Source of the DNA: Ensifer sp. LC163
GTDB taxonomy: Bacteria > Pseudomonadota > Alphaproteobacteria > Rhizobiales > Rhizobiaceae
Reading direction: 5' to 3'
DNA length: 64,000 nt
Assembly: GCF_001695855.1 (NCBI RefSeq)
Contig: NZ_MBSS01000006.1
Coordinates: 62,001 to 126,000, forward strand
Positions 50,508 through 61,087 of the stretch are shown here, piece after piece (the first letter of the stretch is position 1; each line of letters opens with the position of its first letter). The notes beneath the pieces were generated by a model. That model ran no database searches. It was not told the origin of the DNA and worked only from the letters and a program-made list of their open reading frames with translations. The position numbers were made by a program, and so were the translations under genes.

Positions 50508-51540
50508 ATGTGGCGACTGGTTGCACACCGGGTTTCGAGGCAGAGCTTCGGTTATCCCTCTGACCGCGCTCCTAGCACGGATCGACGTGTGCGAGAAGCG
50601 CCAATCCCCCCGGACACGGCGCGCAAGCCCGGCACCGTGCAATGGCCGCGCAAGCTGCCGCCTGATCCGAGCACCGACTTTGCGGTGACGCGGGTGCGGG
50701 AACTTGACACGCTTGCCGACGGCAAGGCCTGGTTCAAGCAGCACGGCGTCGGCGGCCACGCCTTCGTCTTGGTTCACGGCTTCAACAACCGCTACGAGGA
50801 TTCCGTCTTCCGGCTGGCGCAGATCATCCATGATTCGGGCGCCCAGACGACGCCGATCCTGTTCACCTGGCCGTCGCGCGCCAACGTGTTCGAATACAAC
50901 TACGACCAACGTCAAGGACATCACCATCCTGGCGCACTCCATGGGCACCTGGCTGACGATGGAATCGCTCAGGCAGATGGGCATTCGCGATGGCAACGTG
51001 CCCTCGAAGATCGAGAACGTGATCCTGGCTTCGCCGGATATCGATCTCGACGTCTTCGCCAAGCAATGGGTGGAGATGGGCAAGAAGAAACCGAAGTTCA
51101 CGATCTTCGTCGCGCAGGACGACCGCGCGCTCGCGCTTTCGAGCTTCATTTCCGGCGACGTTTCGCGGCTCGGCGCCATCGACCCATCGAAGGAGCCCTA
51201 TCGCACGGACTTGGAGAAATCCGGCATCACCGCCATCGACCTGACCAAGGTTGAGACCGATGACGGGCTGCATCACGGCAAGTTCGCCGAAAGCCCGGAG
51301 ATCGTGCAGCTGATCGGCCAGCGGCTCATCAAGGGCCAGACGCTGACCGATTCCAACATCTCGGTTGGAACAGGCATCGCCGCCGTCGTCGCCGGCACGA
51401 CCAGGGGCGTTGGCAATGTCGCTGCAACCACCCTCTCCGCACCGGTCAACATCATCGAGAATCCACGCCCGACGAAAAAGCGGCCGGTGGTCGGCGACAC
51501 ACTGGCCGACGATCAGCCGAAACCACTGGTGATCAACTGA
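50508..51540 (+). pseudogene. Alpha/beta hydrolase gene broken by an internal deletion/frameshift
   Basis: Two frames together spell one hydrolase (DUF900/COG4782-like). The first (to about 50912) carries TVQWPRKLPPDPSTDFAVT, FVLVHGFNNRYEDSVFRLAQ and LFTWPSRANVFEYNYD. The second, one frame over, resumes at NVKDITILAHSMGTWLTMES, with the nucleophile Ser in AHSMG, and continues through ILASPDIDLDVFAKQW to a normal C-terminus ending at 51540. In relatives some 20-25 residues join these parts; here they are missing and the frame shifts near 50909-50915. The N-terminus also looks eroded, with no signal peptide or clean start. Most likely a pseudogene; a sequencing or assembly error is the alternative. 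Confidence 0.75.
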
Positions 51541-51582
51541 GCGACGGCCGGACGCTGCTCTGAGCGAAAGGGCCCGGGGCCG

Positions 51583-52275
51583 TCAGTCGTCGTCGCCGAC
51601 AAAGCGGTAGCCGACGCCCGGCTCCGTGCGGATGATCTTCGGGTCGGCCGGATCACGCTCGATCTTGCCGCGCAACTGGCCGATGAAGACGCGCAGATAG
51701 TGAAGATCCTCGCCATGGGCGGCGCCCCAGACCGAAGTCAGCAGCGTCTTGTGGGTGACGACGCGCCCGGCATGGTGCGCCAGCATGACCAGAAGGTCAT
51801 ATTCCTTCGGCGTCAAACGCACTGGCTCGCCGTCGCGTGTCACCAGCCGCTTGATCGTATCGATCGCCACACCATCGGCCGAAAGCTGGGTGTGGCCGCC
51901 CTCCATCTGGATACGGTGGCGAAGGGCAGCCCGGATGCGCGCCGTCAGCTCGCCGATGCCAAAGGGCTTTTCGATGTAGTCATCGGCGCCGAGATCGAGG
52001 GCGGCGATCTTTTCGCTCTCCCGGTCGCGCGCCGACAGGATGATGATCGGCACCTGCGACCAGGCGCGGATGTTGGCGATCACATCCTTGCCGTCCATGT
52101 CGGGCAGGCCGAGATCGAGGATCACCACGTCGGGCGCGGTCGTCGCCGCCGCCTTCAACGCGTCCGTTCCGGTCAACGCCTCCAGCACATCGTAGCCGGC
52201 AGCGCTCAAGGCCGGCCGCAGGAAGCGCTGGATCTGGGGTTCGTCGTCGACAACGAGGATGCGCTCCACGCTCAT
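51583..52275 (-). CDS. kdpE: Potassium response regulator KdpE
   Basis: 230-residue OmpR-type regulator. Receiver domain with VVDDEPQI, phospho-acceptor Asp54 (VVILDLGLPDMDG), LSARDRE and DYIEKPFG; winged-helix domain ~130-227 (RLTPKEYDLLVMLAHHAG, LHYLRVFIGQLRGKIE, RTEPGVGYRF). The LTPKEYDLL and KIERDP segments are KdpE-like. It activates kdp transcription under potassium limitation. Overlaps the end of kdpD by 4 nt (ATGA). Last gene of the kdp operon. Confidence 0.96.
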   Translation of the reverse strand: MSVERILVVDDEPQIQRFLRPALSAAGYDVLEALTGTDALKAAATTAPDVVILDLGLPDMDGKDVIANIRAWSQVPIIILSARDRESEKIAALDLGADDYIEKPFGIGELTARIRAALRHRIQMEGGHTQLSADGVAIDTIKRLVTRDGEPVRLTPKEYDLLVMLAHHAGRVVTHKTLLTSVWGAAHGEDLHYLRVFIGQLRGKIERDPADPKIIRTEPGVGYRFVGDDD

Positions 52276-54968
52276 GCACGGTCCTTTTCGGATATTTCAG
52301 CTTCGGCGGCAGGAAAACGCATGGAGATGCGGGTGCCGCGACGCCTCAAAGCCGGGCTTTCGGCCTTGATGCGGCCACCCATGGCCTCGACGAAGCCCTT
52401 GGCGATCGACAGCCCGAGACCGGTGCCCGGCGTGCGGCCGTCCACCTTGCCCCTGCGGAAGAATTTTTCGAATACCTGTTCGAGGTCGCCCGGTGCGATC
52501 CCCTTGCCGAGATCGGTGACTGACAGGACGATGTCGTTTCCGTCCCTTCGCGCATAGATGCTGATCGGCTCGTCACCGCCGTACTTGTTGGCATTGTCGA
52601 GCAGGTTGAAGAGCACCTGGCCGAGAAGCACGCTGTCGCCGCGCATCAGCGGCAGTTCGGGCGCGATGCTGGTGTCGATCTCGCGGGCAGGAAAGTACTT
52701 GTGCGCCCGATCGACGGCGGCGCGCACGGCGTCGGCGACATCCACCCAATCGCGCTTGGCATTGACCGTTCCCGCCTCGATGCGGGTCATGTCCAGGAGG
52801 TTGGCGACGAAACGCGTCAGCCGACCGCCCTCCTCCTCGATCGATTGCAGCAGATCGTCACGGCTTTCCGGCGGCATGCGGTCGCCCAGCTGGCGCAGGC
52901 TGGTGACGGCGCCGGTGATGGTGGCAAGCGGCGTGCGCAGATCATGCGAGATCGACGACAGCAGGGCTGCACGAAACCGCTCTCCCTCCAGCTTGGCGGC
53001 GTGATCCAGGCTCTCGCGGGAAAGACGCGCCCGGTCGATGGCGATCGCCGTCTGGTCGAGGATGGCGGCGAGCGCGCGCTCTTCGTTGATCTCCAGCGGC
53101 TTGCCGGCCTGCACGAAGCCGCAGACGCCAACGACGCCGTGCGGGCTCGTCAGCGGTCGGAAATGAAACGGGCTGTTCGGCAGCGTGCCAGTGCCGTTGC
53201 CGGCCGCCTCTTTCTTGTCCATCGCCCAGCGCGCCGCCATGGTATCGGTGACATCGAGTTCGGTGTCCGGCGGCCAGGCCGCCTTCAGGCGCAGATCGCC
53301 CTCCTCCGGCAGCAGCAACGCGGTATTGCGTTTCAGTGTCGCCTGCATCTGGGTGACTGCCGCCCAGAGCACATCGTCGACATTGGCCGTTCCCGAAAGC
53401 TTGCGGGAGAAATCATAGAGCGCCTGCGTTGCCGCCGCGCGGCGCCGAGCGGATTTCGCCTGTTCGCGCACCCGGGAAGCCAGACTGCCGGCAAGCGCCG
53501 CCGCAACCAGAAAAATGAACAGCGCGAAGACTTCGTGCGGCTCGGCAACCGTGAAAGTGCCGACCGGATCGATGAAGAAGAAGTTGTAGGCAAGAACCGA
53601 AAGCAGGGCAGCCGCGATCGCCGCGATGTGGCCGGCATAGATCGCCGACGTCAGCACCGCCAGCAGGTAGAGCAGCGAGATATTCGGCAGGATGATGAAG
53701 CGCTCGATCAGGAGGCCGAGCGCAGTCGCCGTCCCCACCGTGGCGGCCGCGATGGCGAGCGCCCGCCCGAAGCCCTCCGGCATTTGCCGCTTGGCGGTCA
53801 CGCCTCTCTTCGGGCGCGGCTGTTCCTTGTCGGTCACCAGATGAATGCCGACGCCGCTGATCCGCTCCGCCAGCGCATCGGGAAGCGATTGCCGGAACAG
53901 CCGTAGCGGGAACGGCTGGCGCCTTGTGCCGATGACGATCTGTGTCGCATGCTCGCGGCGGGCGAGCTTGAGGATCTCCTCGACGAAATCGTTGCCGACA
54001 ATGCGGCGGGTCTCGGCGCCGAGCTGTTCGGCAAGGCGGAAGGTCTCGTCGAGCCGTCTCGCCCCCTCGCCATCGCCGCTTTCGCGGTCGGCCCGTTCGA
54101 TGAAGACCACGATCCAGGGTGCGTTCAGCCCCGAAGCCAGGCGGCTGGCGGTGCGCACGACCTTTTCCGACAGCAGATCGGGACCGATGCACACCAGCAG
54201 GCGTTCGCCGCTCGCCCATGGGCCTTCGATAGCGTTCTGCTTGAGATAGTCGACCATCTGGTCGTCGACCCGATCGGCCGTGCGCCGCAGCGCCAGCTCG
54301 CGCAGCGCCGTCAGGTTGCCCAGGCGGAAGAAGCGCTCGATCGCGCGCTTGGCGCTGTCGGGCAGATAGACCTTGCCTTCGTTCAGCCGCTCGATCAGTT
54401 CCGCCGGCGGCAGGTCCACCAAAAGCACGTCGTCGGCACGGCTGAGAACCGTGTCGGGCACGCGCTCGCGCACCGCAACGCCGGTGATCTGGGCGACGAC
54501 ATCGGACAGGCTCTCCAGATGCTGGATGTTGAGCGCCGTCCAGACGTCGATGCCGGCGGCAATCAGCTCCTCGACATCCTGGTAGCGCTTCGGATGGCGG
54601 CTGTCCTCCGGGTTGCTGTGCGCCAGCTCGTCGACGACGATGATCTTCGGGCGGCGTGCGAGCGCCGCGTCGAGATCGAATTCGGAAAGCACACGACCGC
54701 GATGGTTCACATCGCGGCGCGGCAGTATCTCCAGTCCTTCGATGAGCGCGGCGGTCTCGCCGCGCCCGTGGGTCTCCACCAGACCGATGACGATGTCGAC
54801 GCCGTCGGCCTTCAGCCGACGCGCGCGCGTCAGCATCGTATAGGTCTTGCCGACGCCTGGGGCTGCGCCGAGAAAAACCGTCAGCTTTCCTTTTCGCCCC
54901 TGTCCGGCCAGCGCCAGCAGTGCGTCCGGGTCCGGACGGCTTTTCGATTCGCGATCGGTTTCAGGCAT
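52272..54968 (-). CDS. kdpD: Osmosensitive potassium channel sensor histidine kinase KdpD
   Basis: 898-residue sensor. N-terminal KdpD domain with Walker A GAAPGVGKT (residues 34-42) and VDELAHSNPEDSRHPKRYQD; a universal-stress-protein-like domain (~250-370); four clustered transmembrane helices (~400-500); a GAF-like region; phospho-acceptor His in SSISHDLRTPLATI (about residue 669); and ATPase motifs NLLDNANKYG, DLGKGIAPGD and GTGLGLSIAKGF. Full length, so K+ and turgor sensing and phosphorylation of KdpE should both be intact. Starts 33 nt after kdpC, as part of the kdpFABCDE operon. Confidence 0.96.
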   Translation of the reverse strand: MPETDRESKSRPDPDALLALAGQGRKGKLTVFLGAAPGVGKTYTMLTRARRLKADGVDIVIGLVETHGRGETAALIEGLEILPRRDVNHRGRVLSEFDLDAALARRPKIIVVDELAHSNPEDSRHPKRYQDVEELIAAGIDVWTALNIQHLESLSDVVAQITGVAVRERVPDTVLSRADDVLLVDLPPAELIERLNEGKVYLPDSAKRAIERFFRLGNLTALRELALRRTADRVDDQMVDYLKQNAIEGPWASGERLLVCIGPDLLSEKVVRTASRLASGLNAPWIVVFIERADRESGDGEGARRLDETFRLAEQLGAETRRIVGNDFVEEILKLARREHATQIVIGTRRQPFPLRLFRQSLPDALAERISGVGIHLVTDKEQPRPKRGVTAKRQMPEGFGRALAIAAATVGTATALGLLIERFIILPNISLLYLLAVLTSAIYAGHIAAIAAALLSVLAYNFFFIDPVGTFTVAEPHEVFALFIFLVAAALAGSLASRVREQAKSARRRAAATQALYDFSRKLSGTANVDDVLWAAVTQMQATLKRNTALLLPEEGDLRLKAAWPPDTELDVTDTMAARWAMDKKEAAGNGTGTLPNSPFHFRPLTSPHGVVGVCGFVQAGKPLEINEERALAAILDQTAIAIDRARLSRESLDHAAKLEGERFRAALLSSISHDLRTPLATITGAVTSLRQLGDRMPPESRDDLLQSIEEEGGRLTRFVANLLDMTRIEAGTVNAKRDWVDVADAVRAAVDRAHKYFPAREIDTSIAPELPLMRGDSVLLGQVLFNLLDNANKYGGDEPISIYARRDGNDIVLSVTDLGKGIAPGDLEQVFEKFFRRGKVDGRTPGTGLGLSIAKGFVEAMGGRIKAESPALRRRGTRISMRFPAAEAEISEKDRA

Positions 54969-55001
54969 TCAGCGTCTCTGGCAGTGTCTCTGGCTTCAAA
55001 C

Positions 55002-55571
55002 TCAGCTTCTCCGGGTATCCAGAGCAAGGTTGAGTTCTAGCACATTGACGCGCAGCTCGCCTATGATCCCCAGCAGACGACCTTCGGTCGCCTGCTCGAC
55101 CAGCGTCGCCACATCCGTTTCCGCAAGCCCGCGTGCCTTGGCAACGCGGGAAACCTGCTCGCGGGCGAAAGCCGGCGAAATATGCGGGTCAAGGCCGGAA
55201 CCGGACGCCGTGCCGCCGTCGGCGGCGATTTCCCCTGTTATACCGCTGGCGCGCAGCTTCTCGACGTCGGCAGCAACGCGGTCCTTCAGCTTGACCGAGG
55301 TCGGGCCGAGGTTGGAGCCGGTCGAACCACCAGCGTTATAGGCTTCAGGACCGGTCGCGGAGGGCCGCGGCCAGAAATATTTGTCGGAGGTGAAATTCTG
55401 CCCGATCAGATCAGAGCCGACGACGGTGCCATCGATGCGGATCAGGCTGCCATTGGCTTGCACGGGCATCAATGCCTGGGCAACGCCGGTGATCGCGAAG
55501 GGGTAGGCAAGGCCGGTGATCGCGGTCAAGAGCAGGGCCATGACGATTGCGGGGCGAAGTTGGTTCAACAT
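55002..55571 (-). CDS. kdpC: Potassium-transporting ATPase subunit C
   Basis: 189-residue KdpC: one N-terminal membrane anchor ([20 protein letters not shown]), then the periplasmic domain with [43 protein letters not shown]-type segment and [20 protein letters not shown]. It stabilises the KdpFABC complex and links KdpA with KdpB. Begins 2 nt after the kdpB stop. Length is typical. Confidence 0.96.
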   Translation of the reverse strand: MLNQLRPAIVMALLLTAITGLAYPFAITGVAQALMPVQANGSLIRIDGTVVGSDLIGQNFTSDKYFWPRPSATGPEAYNAGGSTGSNLGPTSVKLKDRVAADVEKLRASGITGEIAADGGTASGSGLDPHISPAFAREQVSRVAKARGLAETDVATLVEQATEGRLLGIIGELRVNVLELNLALDTRRS

Positions 55572-55573
55572 GA

Positions 55574-57700
55574 TTACACCAGATTGAGAGCGGAGACGAC
55601 GACGTCGACGAGCTTGATGCCGGCAAAGGGCAGGATCAGGCCGCCGAGGCCGTAGACCAGCAGGTTGCGGCGCAGGAGCGCGGCGGCGCCGACCGGGCGA
55701 TACTTGACCCCCTTCAACGCCAGCGGGATGAGCGCGACGATGATCAAGGCGTTGAAGATGACCGCCGACAGGATCGCCGATTGCGGCGACGACAGCCCCA
55801 TGATGTTGAGCGCGGCCAGCGCCGGATAGGTGGTGATGAACAGCGCCGGGATGATGGCAAAGTATTTTGCCACGTCGTTGGCGATCGAGAAGGTCGTCAG
55901 CGAGCCGCGCGTCATCAAGAGCTGCTTGCCGATCTCGACGATCTCGATGAGCTTCGTCGGGCTGGAATCGAGATCGACCATGTTGGCCGCCTCGCGCGCC
56001 GCCTGCGTACCGGTCTGCATCGCCACGCCGACGTCGGCCTGGGCGAGCGCCGGCGCGTCATTGGTGCCGTCGCCGCACATGGCGATCAGGCGGCCGCCCT
56101 GCTGCTCCTTGCGGATAAAGCCGAGCTTGTCTTCCGGCGTCGCCTCGGCGAGGAAGTCGTCGACGCCCGCTTCCGACGCGATTGCCGCTGCCGTGACCGG
56201 GTTGTCGCCGGTCACCATGACGGTGCGGATACCCATGGCCCGGAGGGCCGCGAAGCGCTCCTTGATGCCGGGCTTGACCACGTCCTTGAGGTGAATGACG
56301 CCGAGCAGGCGATTGCCGTCGGCAACGGCAAGCGGCGTGCCGCCGGTGCGCGCGACCTGGTCGACGGCGCGGCGAAATTCGGCCGGCACGTTTTCGTCGC
56401 GAACGCCAGCGAATTTCAGGATCGAATCCACGGCACCCTTGCGCAGCCGGCGACCGCCGAAATCGACGCCCGACAGTCTCGTTTCGGCAGCGAAGGGCAC
56501 GACGGCGTCGATTGCCAAAGCTCCTGTTTGAACCGAGCCGCCACCGACCGCCAAAGCCACGACCTCGCGGCTCGTCTGCTTGCCGGAAACGGGCAGGGAC
56601 ACCGCCGGCGCATGACGACCGAATTCACCGGTCGCAAGTGCGGCAATCGACCGGCCCTCCGGCGTCTCGTCGGCAAGGCTTGCCAGCAGCGCGGCATCGG
56701 CAAGCTCGGCATCCGTCACGCCGGGAACCGGCATGAAGTTGGCGGCCATGCGGTTGCCGAAGGTGATCGTGCCAGTCTTGTCGAGTAGCAGCGTATCGAC
56801 GTCGCCCGCCGCCTCGACGGCGCGACCCGATGTCGCGATGACGTTGAAACGCACCAGCCGGTCCATGCCGGCAATGCCGATTGCCGACAGCAGACCGCCG
56901 ATGGTGGTCGGAATCAAGGTGACGAGCAGTGCTGCAAGAACCGTGACCGACAGAACCGTGCCGGAATAGCCGGCAAGACCCCAAAGCGTCACGACGGCAA
57001 CCAGGAAGACCAGCGTCAGGCCCGAAAGCAGGATCGACAGCGCGATCTCGTTCGGGGTCTTCTGGCGCTGCGCACCTTCGATAAGCGCGATCATGCGGTC
57101 GACGAAGGTGTCGCCGGGCGCCGTGCCGATGCGCACCTTGATCCAGTCGGACAGCACCTGCGTGCCGCCGGTGACGGCGGAGCGGTCGCCGCCGGACTCG
57201 CGGATCACGGGTGCGGATTCGCCGGTGATCGCGCTTTCGTTGACCGACGCGACGCCCTCGACGACGTCGCCGTCGCCGGGGATCAATTCCCCGGCTTCGA
57301 CCAGCACGAGGTCACCGACCTTCAGCGAAGTGGCGGCGATCGTCTGCGTTTCACGACCCTCCGCCGAGACCAGCTTACGGGCCGTCAGTTCGGACTTGGT
57401 GCGACGCAGGCTGTCGGCCTGCGCCTTGCCGCGCCCTTCGGCGACCGCTTCGGCGAAGGTGGCAAACAGCACCGTGAACCACAACCATGCGGCAATCTGC
57501 CCCGAAAACAGCGGACTGCCGGTCCCGGTCGCAAGATCGCGAATGAAGAAGACCGTGACCATGGCTGCCACCACCTCGGTGACGAAGATCACCGGGTTGC
57601 GAACAAGCTGGCGCGGGTCGAGCTTGGTGAATGCGGCCTTGAATGCCGGCAGGAGAATCGCCGGGTCGACAAGGCTCGGGGCGACGGGTTTCGAAGACAT
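55574..57700 (-). CDS. kdpB: Potassium-transporting P-type ATPase subunit B
   Basis: 708-residue P-type ATPase, the catalytic subunit of the KdpFABC pump. Phosphorylation motif DKTGTIT (Asp at about residue 307), actuator TGES (ITGESAPV), nucleotide-domain KGA, and [21 protein letters not shown] are all present. About seven transmembrane helices. Placed between kdpA (11 nt upstream) and kdpC (2 nt downstream), indicating tight cotranscription. Confidence 0.97.
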   Translation of the reverse strand: MSSKPVAPSLVDPAILLPAFKAAFTKLDPRQLVRNPVIFVTEVVAAMVTVFFIRDLATGTGSPLFSGQIAAWLWFTVLFATFAEAVAEGRGKAQADSLRRTKSELTARKLVSAEGRETQTIAATSLKVGDLVLVEAGELIPGDGDVVEGVASVNESAITGESAPVIRESGGDRSAVTGGTQVLSDWIKVRIGTAPGDTFVDRMIALIEGAQRQKTPNEIALSILLSGLTLVFLVAVVTLWGLAGYSGTVLSVTVLAALLVTLIPTTIGGLLSAIGIAGMDRLVRFNVIATSGRAVEAAGDVDTLLLDKTGTITFGNRMAANFMPVPGVTDAELADAALLASLADETPEGRSIAALATGEFGRHAPAVSLPVSGKQTSREVVALAVGGGSVQTGALAIDAVVPFAAETRLSGVDFGGRRLRKGAVDSILKFAGVRDENVPAEFRRAVDQVARTGGTPLAVADGNRLLGVIHLKDVVKPGIKERFAALRAMGIRTVMVTGDNPVTAAAIASEAGVDDFLAEATPEDKLGFIRKEQQGGRLIAMCGDGTNDAPALAQADVGVAMQTGTQAAREAANMVDLDSSPTKLIEIVEIGKQLLMTRGSLTTFSIANDVAKYFAIIPALFITTYPALAALNIMGLSSPQSAILSAVIFNALIIVALIPLALKGVKYRPVGAAALLRRNLLVYGLGGLILPFAGIKLVDVVVSALNLV

Positions 57701-57711
57701 TGTTTGTTCCT

Positions 57712-59421
57712 TCAGAAGGTCTGGCCCGAGAGCATGGCGAATTGCTCAACGATGGGACCAAGCGCAAGGGCCGGGAAATATTGCAAGCCCCCGAGGATGA
57801 GGATGATGCCGATGAGCAGGCCGACGAAGAGCGGCGTGTGCGTCGGGAAGGTTCCCTTGGAAGCGGGAACGCGCGTCTTGGCGGCGATCGAGCCGGCAAT
57901 CGCCAGCACCGGTATCGCATAGGCAAAGCGGCCGAGCAGCATCGCGAAACCGAGCGTGGTGTTGTACCAGGGCGTGTTGGCCGAGAGGCCGCCGAAGGCG
58001 GAGCCGTTGTTGCCGGTTGCCGAGGTATAGGCGTAGAGGATCTCCGACAGGCCGTGCGGACCTGATGTGCCGATACTGGCGACGGACGAGGGCATGACGG
58101 CGGAAATCGCGGTGAAGCCGAGGATCGAAGCCGGCAGGATGAGGATCGCCAGCATCGCGTATTTCATCTCGCGGCCCTCGATCTTCTTGCCAAGCAGTTC
58201 GGGCGTGCGCCCGACCATCAGGCCGGCGACGAAGACGGCGAGGATTGCGAAGACGACCATGCCGTAAAGGCCGGAGCCGACGCCGCCGGGCAGCACTTCG
58301 CCAAGCTGGATCAAGAGCATGGGAACAAGGCCGCCGATGCCGGTGAAGGAACCGTGCATGCCGTTGACTGCACCGGTCGAGATACCGGTGGTCACACCGG
58401 CATAGGCCGCCGACATGGCCTGGCCGAAGCGGACTTCCTTGCCTTCCATGTTGCCGAGGGACGCCTCGAGGCCGAGCCCATGCAGGATCGGGTTGCCATA
58501 GCTTTCCGCCCAATAGATGACACCGATGCCGGCAATCAGCAGGGTCGCCATGGCAGCGATGAAGGCCCAACCCTGGCGGCGGTCACCGACCATCTGGCCG
58601 AAGGTGTAGACGAGCGCAGAGGTAATGGAGAGCATCGCGAAGATCGACAGGTAGTTGCTGAGCGCTGTCGGGTTCTCGAACGGGTGCGCCGCGTTGGCGT
58701 TGAAGAAACCGCCGCCATTGGTGCCGAGCTGCTTGATCGCTTCCTGGCTCGCGACCGGGCCGAGCGCGATCGTCTGCTGTACGCCTTCGAGCGTGGTGGC
58801 GCTGACGGAGGCATGGAAGGTCTGCGGCATGCCCATCGCGACGAAGGCGAGTGCGACGAGGACCGCGAGCGGCAGCAGCACGTAGAGTGTCGAACGGGTC
58901 AGATCGACCCAGAAATTGCCGAGCGTCGCGGCACCGGAGCGGGCAAAGGCGCGGGTGACGGCAAGCGCGATGGCAATGCCTGTCGCAGCCGAGACGAAGT
59001 TCTGCACCGTGAGGCCAGCCATCTGGCTGAAATGGCTCATGGTGGTCTCGCCGCCATAGGACTGCCAGTTGGTGTTGGTGAGGAAGCTGACCGCCGTGTT
59101 GAAGGCGAGATCCGCCGGCACGTCGGCAAAGCCTTGCGGGTTCAGCGGCAGCGATCCCTGGAAACGCAGGATGGCATAGAGAAGCGCGAAGCCGGCCGCG
59201 CTGAAGGCGAGCATCGACAGCGTATAGGCGAGCCAACCCTGCTCCTTCCTGGCATCGACGCCGGCCGCCAGATAGAGCCCGCGTTCGACGGGTCCGAGAA
59301 CCGGAGAAAGGAAATTGCGATCACCGGCGAAAACCCGCGCCATATAGAGGCCAAGCGGCTTGATCGCGAGGAAGACGGCGAGGAAGAGGAGGCCGATCTG
59401 CAGCCACCCGATAATAGACAT
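57712..59421 (-). CDS. kdpA: Potassium-transporting ATPase subunit A
   Basis: 569-residue membrane protein related to SKT/Trk-type K+ transporters with four selectivity-loop repeats; visible loop segments include [40 protein letters not shown] and [13 protein letters not shown]. It binds and translocates K+ with affinity in the micromolar range (family knowledge). Starts 31 nt after kdpF. Length is typical. Confidence 0.97.
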   Translation of the reverse strand: MSIIGWLQIGLLFLAVFLAIKPLGLYMARVFAGDRNFLSPVLGPVERGLYLAAGVDARKEQGWLAYTLSMLAFSAAGFALLYAILRFQGSLPLNPQGFADVPADLAFNTAVSFLTNTNWQSYGGETTMSHFSQMAGLTVQNFVSAATGIAIALAVTRAFARSGAATLGNFWVDLTRSTLYVLLPLAVLVALAFVAMGMPQTFHASVSATTLEGVQQTIALGPVASQEAIKQLGTNGGGFFNANAAHPFENPTALSNYLSIFAMLSITSALVYTFGQMVGDRRQGWAFIAAMATLLIAGIGVIYWAESYGNPILHGLGLEASLGNMEGKEVRFGQAMSAAYAGVTTGISTGAVNGMHGSFTGIGGLVPMLLIQLGEVLPGGVGSGLYGMVVFAILAVFVAGLMVGRTPELLGKKIEGREMKYAMLAILILPASILGFTAISAVMPSSVASIGTSGPHGLSEILYAYTSATGNNGSAFGGLSANTPWYNTTLGFAMLLGRFAYAIPVLAIAGSIAAKTRVPASKGTFPTHTPLFVGLLIGIILILGGLQYFPALALGPIVEQFAMLSGQTF

Positions 59422-59452
59422 GAGGAATTCTCCGCAAAATACGGCTGAACGA

Positions 59453-59539
59453 CTAGAACCGTTCCGGTCGAACGAGGGTCACGATGAGATAGGCCGCGAG
59501 CGCAAAAGCGACGGCGAGGCCGACGAAGGTTTCGAACAT
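59453..59539 (-). CDS. kdpF: KdpF small membrane subunit
   Basis: 28 residues: [20 protein letters not shown] then a short basic end with RPERF before TAG. One transmembrane helix followed by the Pro-Glu-Arg tail typical of KdpF, directly before kdpA. GGAGGCAT-type sequence (59540-59548) supplies the ribosome-binding site. KdpF packs between KdpA and KdpB and stabilises the complex. Confidence 0.9.
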   Translation of the reverse strand: MFETFVGLAVAFALAAYLIVTLVRPERF

Positions 59540-59548
59540 CGATGCCTC

Positions 59549-59632
59549 CTAGAGCCGGCTGAGCGTGTGCGCATAGAGCGCAAACACGACAAGGCCGCCG
59601 ATGCCGGCGGCAAGAAAAAGTAGATCGGACAT
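59549..59632 (-). CDS. Second small membrane protein at the head of the kdp operon
   Basis: 27 residues (29 if the ATG two codons upstream is used): starts MSDLLFLAAGIGGLVVFALY and ends in a His-Thr-Leu-Ser-Arg-Leu tail before TAG. It is a single hydrophobic helix with an inward-basic end, preceded by GGAGAAT, and its stop lies 9 nt before the kdpF start codon. Similar tiny ORFs preceding kdpF are known to me in other proteobacteria, often mis-annotated as a potassium transporter ATPase. It may be an extra regulatory or structural peptide of the pump. Confidence 0.7.
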   Translation of the reverse strand: MSDLLFLAAGIGGLVVFALYAHTLSRL

Positions 59633-59772
59633 GTGCATTCTCCAGGACTGGATTGGAGCCGGATCATGCGCCCTGTGCGGGTCAATTATCGATTGGGATG
59701 GTTTTGCGAGCGCATAAGGAAAAGATAAGGACGCCGCAGCTGCCGAAAGGCAGCTAACGCATTGGCGGCGTC

Positions 59773-59875
59773 AGAGCGTTTCCGGTTTAAGCGGAGGCGC
59801 AGAAACGCTCTATCTCTTTGTTTTTACGCGTTTCCTGACGAAAAACCGCTTCGCACTTTTTCTGGAAATGCTTTA
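59773..59875 (-). repeat. Second-family palindromic intergenic repeat, copy 3
   Basis: AGAGCGTTTCCGG...GAAACGCTCT hairpin, spacer ATCTCTTTGTTTTTAC, then GCGTTTCCTGACG...CTTCGCACTTTTTCTGG to AAATGCTTTA. Same orientation as copy 2. Its last three bases are the stop codon (TAA) of the AI-2E family gene. Confidence 0.75.
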
Positions 59876-61039
59876 GCCCTTGATGATCGGGCTTATCGTC
59901 GGTGTCTCTTCGTTGGTCACTTCGCGCATCCATTCGCGCCAGATGGCGACGAGCAGTGCCATCAGCACCGGGCCGACGAACAGGCCGAGAAAGCCCATGG
60001 TCTTGACGCCGCCGACCAGGCCGAAAAAGGTCGGCAGGAATGGCAGCTTGATTGGCCCGCCGACGAGGCGCGGACGCAGCGTCTTGTCGACGATGAAGAG
60101 TTCGGTCGTGCCCCAGGTAAACAGCGCGATGCCGTGAACCGGCGAGCCGCTGGCAACCAGATAGACCGAAACCAGCGTGAAGCAGAGCGGCGCACCACCG
60201 GGGATCAGCGCCATCAGGCCGGTGATGATGCCGAGCGTGACCGGCGACGGAACGCCAGCCAGCCAATAGGCAACGCCGAGCACGATGCCCTCGCCGATGG
60301 CGATGATGCCCATCCCGGTCACCGTCGAGCTGATCGTCATTGGCACCACGCGCGACAGCCGTTCCCAGCGCATCGGGAAGATGCGCTCGCCGAGATGGTC
60401 GAGTTGCTTGGAGAAAGACTGCCCGTCGCGGTAGACGAAGAACAGCGTGATCAGCATAAAAAGCAGCGTCAGGAAGGCATGAAACGCCGAAGCGCCGATG
60501 ACCAGAACGCCGCGATAGATATTGCCGATGTTGGAGCCGCTGACGAGTTGCACCAGTTCGCCGAGCGCGCCGGGATGGCCGACATATTTCACCCACTGCG
60601 CGCCGAGCCAGGCGCCGGCGATCGGGATCGTCGTCAGCCAGGCGGGCACGCCCGCACCGTTGGCATTGGTCTCGACCGCCCAGACCAGCCAGTCGCGCAC
60701 TTCGTCGACCGCATAGACCGCAGCGACCGAGATCGGAACGACGATGAAGGCGATGACGCAGATGATGGCAATGGTTGCCGCCAGCGTGCGGTTACCGTCG
60801 ACGGCCGCAAGCAGGCGGCGATAGATGGGCCAGCTGGCAAAACCGATGACGACGGCGGCCAGAACAGGGACAAGGAAGCCGTGGAAGAAATAGACGCCGG
60901 CCAGAAGCACGAAGACGAGCATCCAGCGCGCCGCAGTGATCGGACCAACCAGAGCCGAGCGCGACGTCGCCGCATACCCGAAGAGCCGCGGCTCTGCGGG
61001 AAGGTTTTCTCGTTCGCGATTGCCCAGTTGCACCAACAT
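59873..61039 (-). CDS. AI-2E family transporter
   Basis: 388-residue membrane protein of the AI-2E/PerM (UPF0118) family: about eight helices with a large central loop; typical pieces are LAAVVIGFASWPIYRRL, LFFVYRDGQSF, GEGIVLGVAYWLAGVPSP, ALIPGGAP, and FGLVGGVKTMGFLGLFVGPVLMALL. Members export signals or ions; AI-2 transport itself is proven for few. The ATG at 61039 has GGAGGA directly adjacent (too close); the GTG two codons in, with 6-nt spacing, may be the real start. Stop codon supplied by the neighbouring repeat. Confidence 0.88.
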   Translation of the reverse strand: MLVQLGNRERENLPAEPRLFGYAATSRSALVGPITAARWMLVFVLLAGVYFFHGFLVPVLAAVVIGFASWPIYRRLLAAVDGNRTLAATIAIICVIAFIVVPISVAAVYAVDEVRDWLVWAVETNANGAGVPAWLTTIPIAGAWLGAQWVKYVGHPGALGELVQLVSGSNIGNIYRGVLVIGASAFHAFLTLLFMLITLFFVYRDGQSFSKQLDHLGERIFPMRWERLSRVVPMTISSTVTGMGIIAIGEGIVLGVAYWLAGVPSPVTLGIITGLMALIPGGAPLCFTLVSVYLVASGSPVHGIALFTWGTTELFIVDKTLRPRLVGGPIKLPFLPTFFGLVGGVKTMGFLGLFVGPVLMALLVAIWREWMREVTNEETPTISPIIKG

Positions 61040-61087
61040 TCCTCCGTCTCAGACGACCTTACAACAAACCAGGGGTCTTGCCAGCCT

